DNA from: an uncultured Oscillospiraceae bacterium
GTDB lineage: Bacteria > Bacillota > Clostridia > Oscillospirales > Oscillospiraceae
DNA: 6,273 nucleotides
Assembly (NCBI GenBank): GCA_900752445.1
Contig: CAADVN010000118.1
Span: 1 to 6,273 of the forward strand
Reading direction: 5' to 3'
The notes under the pieces were generated by a model. It saw nothing but the letters and a program-made list of their open reading frames with translations, had not been told where the DNA came from and did not search any database. Below, piece by piece: positions 1-6,225 of the stretch (the first letter of the stretch is position 1; every line of letters starts with the position of its first letter). A program made the position numbers and the translations under genes.

Positions 1-1
1 G

Positions 2-2158
2 CCAAGGGAGGGGGGGGAGCCCAAGGCGCAGGCAAAGCCTCAGCCTCAGCAGCAGAAGGAGCAGCCGAAGAAGGCTGACGAGCCGGCAAAGCCCGCCCAG
101 AAGGAGCAGGCCCCGGCCCAGCCCGCTCAGGAGGCAAAGCCGAAGGAGGAAAAGCCCCATGTCCCGCGCCAGGAGCCCAAGAAGCGCGTCATCGACACGC
201 GCGGCGGCGGCAACGTGAACCTCGGCAAGTACGACGAGCGCTTTGACCGCCTTGCCGGCGCGCACGCGGGCGAGAATGAAAAGCGCGGCAAGGAGAAGTT
301 CCAGAACCGCCAGAAGCAGCGCCAGCAGCAGGCAGCGGCCAGCGCCAAGCGCAGGGCCGAGGAGCGCGAGCGCATGCAGAAGCTCCAGTTCGAGATAGCC
401 AAGAAGGCGCAGCTCAAGGTCCAGATACCCGACGCCATCGGCGTGGGCGAGCTGGCGTCCAGAATGAAGAAATCCGGTACCGAGGTCGTCAAGGCCCTCA
501 TAAGGAACGGCATCATGGCCTCGCTCTCGGATATAATAGACTACGACACCGCGGCCCTCGTGGCCATGGAGCTCGGCTGCAAGGTCGAGAAGGAAGTTGT
601 CGTCACTGTCGAGGAGAAGCTCATAGACGACAGCGAAGACAGGCCGGAGGACCTCGTGCCCCGCGCGCCCGTCGTCGTGGTCATGGGCCACGTTGACCAC
701 GGCAAGACCAGCCTGCTGGACTATATACGCAAGGCCAATGTAGCGGCGGGCGAGGCCGGCGGCATCACTCAGCATATAGGCGCGTACACCGTGAACGTAA
801 AGGGCAGCCCCGTCACCTTCCTGGATACGCCGGGCCACGAGGCCTTCACCTCGATGCGTGCGCGCGGCGCATCCGTGACAGATATCGCCATCCTGGTCGT
901 CGCGGCCAACGACGGCATCATGCCGCAGACGATAGAGTCCATCAACCACGCGAAGGCGGCGAACATCCCCATCGTCGTGGCGGTCAATAAGATGGATATG
1001 CCGGGCGCGAACCCGGAGCGCGTGAAGCAGCAGCTCACCGAGTACGACCTCGTCAGCGAGGAGTGGGGCGGCGACACCATCGTCTGCCCGATATCCGCGA
1101 AGACAGGCGAGGGCATAGACAATCTGCTTGAGAACCTGGTCATCCTGGCCGAGATACAGGAGCTGAAGGCGAATCCGAACCGCGCGGCCAAGGGCACGGT
1201 CATAGAAGCGCGTTTGGACCGCGGCCGCGGCCCCATCATGACGGTGCTGGTGCAGAACGGCACGCTCAAGCAGGGCGATATCATCATAGCGGGCACGGCT
1301 GTGGGCCGTGTGCGCACCATGATAAACGACAAGGGCCAGAGGGTGACCGAGGCCGGGCCGTCCATACCCGTGGAGATAGCGGGCATGAACGAGGTCCCGG
1401 GCGCGGGCGACACCTTCAACGCCGTCGCGGACGAGCGCATGGCGAGGGAGCTCGTCGAGGAGCGCAAGCAGCAGGAGAAGGACAAGACCCTCGGCGTGGC
1501 GAAGAAGGTCACGCTCGACGACCTGTTTGCCAGGATACAGCAGGGCGAGATAAAGGACTTCAACATCATCGTCAAGGCCGACGTGCAGGGCAGCGCCGAG
1601 GCGGTGAAGACCTCGCTCGAGAAGCTCTCGAACGAGGAGGTACGGGTGCGCGTCATCCACTCGGGCGTCGGCGCGATATCCGAGTCGGACGTCATGCTGG
1701 CGGCGACCTCGGGCGCTATAATAGTCGGCTTCAACGTGAGGCCGGACAACGCCGCGCGCGACAACGCCGCGAGGGCGAACGTCGAGATGAGGATGTACAG
1801 GGTCATCTACGACTGCATAAACGAGATAGAGGCCGCCATGAAGGGCATGCTGGCCCCGAAGTTCGAGGAGCAGGTGATCGGCCATGTCGAGATACGGCAG
1901 CTCTACAAGGTCTCGAAGGTCGGCACGGTCTGCGGCTGCTATGTGCAGGACGGCAAGGTGCAGCGCGGCTGCAAGGTGCGCGTCGTGCGTGACGGCATCG
2001 TGGTGTTCGAGGGCGAGATGGCCTCGCTGCGCAGGTTCAAGGACGACGTGAAGGAGGTCGCCTCGGGCTACGAGTGCGGCATCCAGATAGAGAAGTTCAA
2101 CGACGAGCGCGAGGGCGACATCATCGAGGCCTACGTGATGAAGCAGATAGAGGGATAA
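2..2158 (+). CDS. infB: Translation initiation factor IF-2 (5' end missing)
   Basis: IF-2 is the cytoplasmic GTPase that brings fMet-tRNA to the 30S subunit and promotes 50S joining. The frame is open from base 2, giving 718 visible residues; the true start lies upstream. The first ~70 residues are a low-complexity K/P/Q/E/A linker, followed by a charged helical stretch and an IF2_N domain (about residues 138-200). The G domain shows G1 GHVDHGKT (229-236), GGITQHIG of switch I (253-260), G3 DTPGHEAF (275-282), G4 NKMD (329-332) and G5 SAKTGEG (365-371). The beta-barrel domain II follows, then the ADVQGSAEA segment of domain III (about 526-534), and a C-terminal fMet-tRNA-binding domain ending in MKQIEG. 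All GTPase motifs are intact. A GTG at 215 is only an internal codon: nothing like a ribosome site precedes it and the frame continues upstream. The TAA lies 2 nt before rbfA. Identification is secure; the true length is unknown. Confidence 0.97.
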   Translation, partial: PREGGEPKAQAKPQPQQQKEQPKKADEPAKPAQKEQAPAQPAQEAKPKEEKPHVPRQEPKKRVIDTRGGGNVNLGKYDERFDRLAGAHAGENEKRGKEKFQNRQKQRQQQAAASAKRRAEERERMQKLQFEIAKKAQLKVQIPDAIGVGELASRMKKSGTEVVKALIRNGIMASLSDIIDYDTAALVAMELGCKVEKEVVVTVEEKLIDDSEDRPEDLVPRAPVVVVMGHVDHGKTSLLDYIRKANVAAGEAGGITQHIGAYTVNVKGSPVTFLDTPGHEAFTSMRARGASVTDIAILVVAANDGIMPQTIESINHAKAANIPIVVAVNKMDMPGANPERVKQQLTEYDLVSEEWGGDTIVCPISAKTGEGIDNLLENLVILAEIQELKANPNRAAKGTVIEARLDRGRGPIMTVLVQNGTLKQGDIIIAGTAVGRVRTMINDKGQRVTEAGPSIPVEIAGMNEVPGAGDTFNAVADERMARELVEERKQQEKDKTLGVAKKVTLDDLFARIQQGEIKDFNIIVKADVQGSAEAVKTSLEKLSNEEVRVRVIHSGVGAISESDVMLAATSGAIIVGFNVRPDNAARDNAARANVEMRMYRVIYDCINEIEAAMKGMLAPKFEEQVIGHVEIRQLYKVSKVGTVCGCYVQDGKVQRGCKVRVVRDGIVVFEGEMASLRRFKDDVKEVASGYECGIQIEKFNDEREGDIIEAYVMKQIEG
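2150..2154 (+). promoter_or_regulatory. Ribosome binding site of rbfA (decides a TTG start)
   Basis: GAGGG lies inside the last codons of infB, 6 nt before the TTG at 2161. It supports TTG as the rbfA start: no ATG or GTG in that frame lies between the infB stop and the conserved SNRIGR segment, and the longer open frame upstream reads through infB as an unrelated, arginine-rich shadow. Confidence 0.7.
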
Positions 2159-2160
2159 CA

Positions 2161-2541
2161 TTGGCAGGAACATCTAACAGGATAGGCAGGACGAACGACG
2201 ACATCCAGCGCGTCCTGTCTGAGCTGCTGCGGCAGGTCAAGGACCCGCGGGTTCAGCAGGGGATGATAAGCGTGACGCGCGTGGAGACGACGGGCGACCT
2301 GAGGTACGCGAAGGTCTGGCTCTCGGTGCTCGGCCAGCTGGACGAGCGCGAGTTCAAGCGCGGGCTCAAGAGCTGCGGGCCGTGGCTGCGGCGCGAGCTG
2401 GGCTCGGCGCTGAGCCTGCGCTATACGCCGGAGCTGGTGTTCGAGCTCGACCACTCCATCGAATACGGCGCGCACATAAGCCGGCTCATAGAGCAGCTGG
2501 ACACCGGCAGGGAGGACGAGGATGGACCTGAGAGCGAGTGA
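2161..2541 (+). CDS. rbfA: 30S ribosome-binding factor A
   Basis: RbfA binds the immature 30S subunit near 16S rRNA helix 1 and assists late 5'-end maturation, notably in the cold. The protein is 126 aa, normal for the family (about 115-135). It starts SNRIGRTNDDIQRVLSELL (residues 5-23), followed by KDPR (27-30), the ISVTRVETTGDLRYAKVWLSVLG core of the KH-like fold (about 36-58), and the helix-strand segment from LRREL (76) through RYTPELVF (87-94) to the SIEYGAHISRLI helix (99-110). The tail is acidic. The start is TTG, chosen because the family homology begins there and GAGGG sits 6 nt upstream. The gene begins 2 nt after infB and its last 20 nt overlap the next gene, so coupled translation within one mRNA is likely. 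The infB-rbfA pairing is widespread, which strengthens the call. Confidence 0.93.
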   Translation: MAGTSNRIGRTNDDIQRVLSELLRQVKDPRVQQGMISVTRVETTGDLRYAKVWLSVLGQLDEREFKRGLKSCGPWLRRELGSALSLRYTPELVFELDHSIEYGAHISRLIEQLDTGREDEDGPESE

Positions 2542-3469
2542 GTGCGCGGCCTTCCTGCGCGAAAACGACGGCTACCTCATCGTCAGCCACAGGCGCCCGG
2601 ACGGGGATACCCTGGGTTCGGGCGCGGCGCTGTGTTCGGCGCTCAGGCGGCTCGGGAAAACGGCGTACTGCATAAATAATCAGGAAATAACGGATAATTA
2701 TAAGCCCTACGTTGCCGCCTATACGGCGCCGGAGGGCTTTTTGCCCTGCTGTACGGTGACGGTGGACGTGGCTGGCGAGGGGCTTTTTCCAGAGGGCGCG
2801 CCGGGACGCGTGCAGCTTGCCATAGACCACCACCCTTCAAATTCGCGCTTTGCCGAGCGCACCTGCCTTGCGGCTGAGCGGTCGTCCTGCGGCGAACTCG
2901 TGCTGGAGCTCATAAAACTCATGGGGCTGGAGCCGACGAAGGCTGAGGCCGAGCTGCTGTATATAGCCGTGAGCACGGACACGGGCTGCTTCCAGTACTC
3001 CAACACCAACGCAGCGACGCTCAGGGCGGCTGCGGAGCTCATAGAGCTCGGGGCCGACAACTCCGAGCTGAACATAAGGTTTTTCCGCACGCAGAGCCGG
3101 GCCAGGATGAAGCTCGAGGGCATGATGCTCAGCGGCATGCGGTTCTACAGAAATGGAAAAATATCCGTAGTGACGGTGACGCTGGACATGATAGAACGCG
3201 CCGGTGCGACGGAGAACGACTGCGAGGACCTGGCGGGGCTCGCGGGCAAGGCCGAGGGCTCGGTCGTGAGCGTGACGGTAAGGGAGACGAGGCCGGGCGA
3301 GAGCAAGTTCTCGCTGCGTTCGAAGCCGGGCGTGAACGTGTCGGACATCTGCGCACGCTTCGGCGGCGGCGGGCACGCCATGGCCGCGGGCTGCACGATA
3401 TATACTGAGCCAGGGGCGGCGCTTGAGCAGATGCTCCGCGCGATAGACGAGCTATGGCCGGAGGACTGA
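2522..3469 (+). CDS. nrnA: DHH/DHHA1 family phosphoesterase, NrnA-type (nanoRNase / pAp phosphatase)
   Basis: Predicted cytoplasmic Mn-dependent phosphoesterase. Characterised NrnA proteins degrade 2-5-nt RNAs and dephosphorylate pAp; some relatives act on cyclic-dinucleotide breakdown products. The 315-aa length fits the family. The DHH domain carries motif I SHRRPDGD (residues 22-29, metal ligands H23, D27, D29), an aspartate in motif II (D82, TVDVA), the DHH triad (102-104), and STDTGCFQYSNT (151-162, D153). The DHHA1 substrate-binding domain ends with the glycine-rich GGGGHAMAAG (281-290). No signal peptide or membrane segment is visible. The ATG overlaps the rbfA end by 20 nt and is preceded by AGGGAGG at 2509-2515, 6 nt away, a strong site embedded in rbfA. 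The placement between rbfA and truB is the usual Gram-positive context. The exact substrate cannot be read from sequence, so the symbol is by family and position. Confidence 0.9.
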   Translation: MDLRASECAAFLRENDGYLIVSHRRPDGDTLGSGAALCSALRRLGKTAYCINNQEITDNYKPYVAAYTAPEGFLPCCTVTVDVAGEGLFPEGAPGRVQLAIDHHPSNSRFAERTCLAAERSSCGELVLELIKLMGLEPTKAEAELLYIAVSTDTGCFQYSNTNAATLRAAAELIELGADNSELNIRFFRTQSRARMKLEGMMLSGMRFYRNGKISVVTVTLDMIERAGATENDCEDLAGLAGKAEGSVVSVTVRETRPGESKFSLRSKPGVNVSDICARFGGGGHAMAAGCTIYTEPGAALEQMLRAIDELWPED

Positions 3470-4332
3470 GCGGCATACTGCTCGTGGACAAGCCCGAGGG
3501 CTGGACGAGCCACGACGTGGTTGGCAGGCTGCGCAGGATGACCGGCCAGAGGCGCATAGGCCACTCCGGGACGCTCGACCCCATGGCCACGGGCCTGCTG
3601 GTGGTGTTCCTGGGCCGCGCGACGAGGGCCGTGGAGTTCGCCGAGGGCCACGACAAGGGCTATACCGCCCTGCTGCGCCCGGGCGTTGTGACGGATACGC
3701 TGGATACGACGGGTACGGTCCTGGAGACTTCGGCGCAGCGCCCGACAAGGGCGGAGCTGGAGGCTGCGATAGAGCGTTTCCGCGGCGATATCGAGCAGCT
3801 GCCGCCGATGTATTCGGCGATAAAGCTGGGCGGCAAAAAGCTCTACGAGATCGCCCGCGCGGGCGGCAAGGTGGAGCGAAAGCCCCGGCCGGTGACGATA
3901 TACCGGCTCGAGTGCACGGGCGAGCGCGAGGACGGGGACTTTGAGCTCGAGGTGGAGTGCTCCAAGGGCACGTATATCCGCACGCTCTGCGACGATATCG
4001 GCAGGGGGGTGGGCTGCGGGGCCTGCATGTCTGGCCTGCGCCGCACACGCGCGGGCGGCTTTGATGTGAAGGACGCGCACACGCTCGAGGAGATTGAGCG
4101 CCTGGGCGTGCATGAATGCCTGCTGCCTGTGGACGCGCTGTTCGCGGGCAGGCCCATCCTGCTCATAAAGGACGGGAAGACGGAGAGGGCGCTGCGAAAC
4201 GGCATGGCTGTAAAGCTCGACGCGGGCTTTGAGGGCGAGTGCCGCGTGTACTCGCAGGACCGGGAGTTCCTGCTGCTTGGAGCCGTGAAGGACGGCGTTT
4301 TGCATACGATAAAGAGCTTCTTCGAGGTATGA
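3454..4332 (+). CDS. truB: tRNA pseudouridine(55) synthase
   Basis: TruB isomerises U55 in the T-loop of most elongator tRNAs to pseudouridine and also acts as a tRNA folding chaperone. The protein is 292 aa, normal length. It opens GILLVDKPEGWTSHDVV (residues 7-23). The catalytic motif GHSGTLDPMATGLL (36-49) carries the nucleophile D42. Next come KGYTALLRPGVVTDTLDTTG (68-87; Y70 matches the conserved active-site Tyr), PPMYSAIKLGGKKLYEIAR (117-135), and CSKGTYIRTL (169-178), which contains the conserved Arg. A C-terminal PUA-like region follows. The start codon lies inside the end of the upstream gene (16-nt overlap), and I see no good Shine-Dalgarno before it, only a purine-rich GACGAG. Translation probably depends on coupling to the upstream gene. 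The start is fixed by the family's N-terminal motif a few residues downstream. Confidence 0.96.
   Translation: MAGGLSGILLVDKPEGWTSHDVVGRLRRMTGQRRIGHSGTLDPMATGLLVVFLGRATRAVEFAEGHDKGYTALLRPGVVTDTLDTTGTVLETSAQRPTRAELEAAIERFRGDIEQLPPMYSAIKLGGKKLYEIARAGGKVERKPRPVTIYRLECTGEREDGDFELEVECSKGTYIRTLCDDIGRGVGCGACMSGLRRTRAGGFDVKDAHTLEEIERLGVHECLLPVDALFAGRPILLIKDGKTERALRNGMAVKLDAGFEGECRVYSQDREFLLLGAVKDGVLHTIKSFFEV
4324..4328 (+). promoter_or_regulatory. Ribosome binding site of ribF
   Basis: GAGGT within the last truB codons, 8 nt before the ribF ATG at 4337. It supports that ATG as the start and ties ribF to the same transcript as truB. Confidence 0.6.
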
Positions 4333-4336
4333 GCCT

Positions 4337-5236
4337 ATGGCTGAGAAAAAGAGAGTTATAGCCCTTGGATTTTTCGACGGAGTGCATATCGGCCACGCGG
4401 CGCTGCTGAACATGACGAGGCGCCGGGCCGAGGAGCACAGGGCGACGCCCGCGGTGCTGACATTTGACACGCATCCGGACACCCTGGTGAAGCGCGTGGA
4501 GGTGCCGCTCATCAATTCCGCCGAGGACCGCGCGGCGATAATGCGTGACCGCTTTGGCATAGAGAGCGTCATATTCATACACTTCAACGAGAAGATGATG
4601 CGGATGCCCTGGGAGAATTTTGCGGAGCTGATGCGAGAGGAGCTGGGCGCCTGCCATCTGGTGGTCGGCTATGACTTTTCGTTCGGCTGGAAGGGCGCGG
4701 GCCGTCCCACACGGCTGGCGGCATACTGCTCCAGACACGGCATGGGCTGCGATATCATATCGGCGGTGTGCTGCGACGGCGAGGTCGTGAGCTCGACGCG
4801 CATAAGGAAGCTCCTGGAGGAGGGAGAGGTGGAGGCGGCGAATAAGCTGCTGGGCCACCCGCATTTTCTGGTGGACAAGGTGCACTATGGCTTCCAGCTG
4901 GGTAAGCGGCTGGGCGCGCCGACCATCAACATGCGCTTTGCGGACGGTGTGCTGGTGCCGAGGCACGGCGTGTATGCGGCCAAGGTGTACCTGGATGACG
5001 GCGAGTGCCTTATGGCCGTGACGAACATAGGCGTGAGGCCGACGGTCTCCGGCGGGGACCAGGTCTCGGTGGAGAGCTACATCCTGGACTACGAGGGCGA
5101 CCTGTATGACCGGCGGGTGAGGGTCGAGTTCCACCACTTCATCCGCGACGAGCGGCGTTTCCCCAACACTGCTGCGCTCAAGGCTCAGATACAAGAGGAC
5201 GCGGAGACGACGCGCAGGTATTTCAGCACGATGTGA
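4337..5236 (+). CDS. ribF: Bifunctional riboflavin kinase / FAD synthetase
   Basis: RibF phosphorylates riboflavin to FMN and then adenylylates FMN to FAD in the cytoplasm. The protein is 299 aa, typical of bacterial bifunctional forms. The N-terminal nucleotidyltransferase domain has GFFDGVHIGH (residues 11-20, the HxGH-like ATP site), TFDTHP (42-47), VVGYDFSFGWKGAG (109-122) and VSSTRIRKLL (151-160). The C-terminal flavokinase domain has GKRLGAPTIN (189-198, the PTxN Mg-ATP/flavin motif), GVYAAKV (211-217), NIGVRPTV (230-237), SVESYILDYEGDLY (244-257) and RRFPNTAALKAQIQED (273-288). Both active sites look complete, so both reactions are predicted. It starts 4 nt after truB and is the last gene before an intrinsic terminator, making it the operon's final cistron. 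The rpsO gene that often follows ribF in related bacteria is absent here. Confidence 0.96.
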   Translation: MAEKKRVIALGFFDGVHIGHAALLNMTRRRAEEHRATPAVLTFDTHPDTLVKRVEVPLINSAEDRAAIMRDRFGIESVIFIHFNEKMMRMPWENFAELMREELGACHLVVGYDFSFGWKGAGRPTRLAAYCSRHGMGCDIISAVCCDGEVVSSTRIRKLLEEGEVEAANKLLGHPHFLVDKVHYGFQLGKRLGAPTINMRFADGVLVPRHGVYAAKVYLDDGECLMAVTNIGVRPTVSGGDQVSVESYILDYEGDLYDRRVRVEFHHFIRDERRFPNTAALKAQIQEDAETTRRYFSTM

Positions 5237-5257
5237 GACCGACCGATGCGGATTCAG

Positions 5258-5300
5258 AGCTTTGGACCGGCTTTTGAGCAGGCCGGCCCAAAGCTTTTTT
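5258..5300 (+). terminator. Intrinsic terminator after ribF
   Basis: A 15-position stem pairs 5258-5272 (AGCTTTGGACCGGCT) with 5281-5295 (GGCCGGCCCAAAGCT). It has one A-C mismatch and one G-T pair next to the 8-nt loop TTTGAGCA. A run of six T follows at 5295-5300; the first T closes the stem. It lies 22 nt after the ribF stop and upstream of the ddl promoter, so it should end the infB-ribF transcript. The opposite strand has no T-run after the hairpin, so it looks one-directional. Confidence 0.93.
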
Positions 5301-5319
5301 GTTCCGCCGCTCAAAGCGT

Positions 5320-5348
5320 TTGAAATAGGCGGCATAGTATGCTATACT
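5320..5348 (+). promoter_or_regulatory. Sigma-A type promoter for ddl, with extended -10
   Basis: The -35 box is TTGAAA (5320-5325), followed by an exact 17-nt spacer and the -10 box TATACT (5343-5348). TGC directly before the -10 (5340-5342) makes an extended -10 element. Each hexamer differs from consensus (TTGACA, TATAAT) at one position. It sits in a short AT-richer island between GC-rich genes, just after the terminator. Transcription would begin around 5354-5356, leaving a leader of about 22 nt, too short for a riboswitch. No operator is evident. Confidence 0.88.
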
Positions 5349-5363
5349 CTGAATATTGTGGAA

Positions 5364-5368
5364 AGAGG
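5364..5368 (+). promoter_or_regulatory. Ribosome binding site of ddl
   Basis: AGAGG lies 8 nt before the ATG at 5377. It favours this ATG over an in-frame TTG at 5356, which falls at or near the predicted transcription start and would add seven non-conserved residues. Confidence 0.75.
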
Positions 5369-5376
5369 TGTTTGCT

Positions 5377-6225
5377 ATGAATATAGTCGTGCTCTGCGGC
5401 GGGCTCTCGCCGGAGCGGAACGTCTCGCTCTCGAGCGGGACCAAGATCGCCTCCGCGCTCATGGAGCTTGGCCACAAGGTCGTGCTCACGGATATGTTCT
5501 TCGGCCTCGAAGACTACGACGGCCCGCTTGAGGGCATCTTCGACGCCCCGCCCGCCCTGGGCGGCACGCGCATAGACGAGGCCGCGCCCGACCTCGAGGC
5601 CGTCCGGGCCGCGAGGAAGCTCAAGTCGGATTCCATGTTCGGCGACCGCGTGCTCGAGGTCTGCGGCATGGCCGATATCGTCTTCATGGCCCTGCATGGG
5701 CGCTGCGGCGAGGACGGCAAGGTCCAGGCCGCCTTTGACCTGCTGGGGATAAAATATACCGGCAGCGGCCACCTGGGCAGCGCCATAGCGATGGATAAGG
5801 ACCTCACCAAGCGCGTCGTCGCGCCCCTGGGCGTGCTCACGCCGGAGTGGAAGCTCTACGACAGCCGCAGCCTCGAGCCGGAGCGGGTCTGCGCCGAGAC
5901 CGCTATGCCCTGCGTCGTCAAGCCCGTGGACTCGGGCTCGAGCATAGGCGTCGATATCGCGCGCACGCGCGGCGAGCTGCTCGACGCGCTGGCAAAGGCC
6001 CGCGCCGAGGGCGGCTCCGTCGTGGTCGAGCGCTATATAGAGGGCCGGGAGATACAGATAGGCATCCTGGACGGCAGGGCCCTGCCCAGCATCGAGATAC
6101 GCCCGCTCACGGGATTCTACGACTACAAGAACAAGTACCAGCCCGGCGCGGCGGAGGAGATAACGCCCGCGCCCATCCCCGCCGAGGCCGAGGCGCGGCT
6201 GGGAAAGGGCGCGCTCAACGGGTAA
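5377..6225 (+). CDS. ddl: D-alanine--D-alanine ligase, interrupted by a stop near the window end
   Basis: Ddl is an ATP-grasp enzyme that joins two D-alanines for the peptidoglycan pentapeptide. The visible 282 residues cover most of the protein. N-terminal domain: GGLSPERNVSLSSG (8-21), with E13 at the place of the first D-Ala-binding Glu. Next are ALHGRCGEDGKVQA (105-118) and YTGSGHLGSAIAMDKDLTKR (127-146). The ATP-grasp region has VVKPVDSGSSIGV (180-192; K182 and S188), EGREIQIGIL (222-231; E225) and the omega loop FYDYKNKY (247-254). The Y254/S188/E225 set matches E. coli Y216/S150/E187 as I recall them and argues for D-Ala-D-Ala rather than D-Ala-D-Lac. The C-terminal part with the Mg-binding Asp, Glu and Asn (about 50-70 residues) is missing because of a TAA at 6223-6225. 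Downstream codons still read as Ddl, so this is probably a sequence error or a damaged gene, not a natural end. The gene has its own promoter after the operon terminator. Confidence 0.9.
   Translation: MNIVVLCGGLSPERNVSLSSGTKIASALMELGHKVVLTDMFFGLEDYDGPLEGIFDAPPALGGTRIDEAAPDLEAVRAARKLKSDSMFGDRVLEVCGMADIVFMALHGRCGEDGKVQAAFDLLGIKYTGSGHLGSAIAMDKDLTKRVVAPLGVLTPEWKLYDSRSLEPERVCAETAMPCVVKPVDSGSSIGVDIARTRGELLDALAKARAEGGSVVVERYIEGREIQIGILDGRALPSIEIRPLTGFYDYKNKYQPGAAEEITPAPIPAEAEARLGKGALNG

Noticed and set aside
215..217. Internal GTG as a start for a short IF-2 isoform or as the real infB start
   Set aside because: The frame stays open to base 2 with the expected linker composition, and no Shine-Dalgarno precedes the GTG.
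1745..1774. Tandem 15-nt repeat in infB giving DNAAR twice
   Set aside because: The usual family stretch here (VRPDAKAR... to ...VEI) has the same length, so nothing was duplicated. The second copy also differs at two of 15 bases. It looks like chance similarity in an Ala/Arg-rich helix.
769..1806. 345-codon open frame on the - strand inside infB
   Set aside because: It is antisense to an intact, motif-complete IF-2 and its translation shows no recognisable domain. Long antisense frames are expected in GC-rich coding DNA.
2668..2705. AT-rich patch inside the DHH gene with a TATAAG-like hexamer, as a possible internal promoter
   Set aside because: There is no -35 box at suitable spacing, and the bases encode an ordinary INNQEITDNYKPY segment of the protein.
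3145..4587. 480-codon open frame on the - strand across nrnA, truB and ribF
   Set aside because: It spans the junctions of three well-supported genes, has no recognisable motif, and its composition (Ala/Arg/His/Leu-rich) is typical of a shadow frame.
5356..5376. Upstream TTG start for ddl
   Set aside because: It coincides with the predicted transcription start and would place the AGAGG ribosome site inside the coding region. The family N-terminus begins at the ATG at 5377.
5349..5376. Riboswitch or attenuator in the ddl leader
   Set aside because: The predicted leader is only about 22 nt and holds just the ribosome site.
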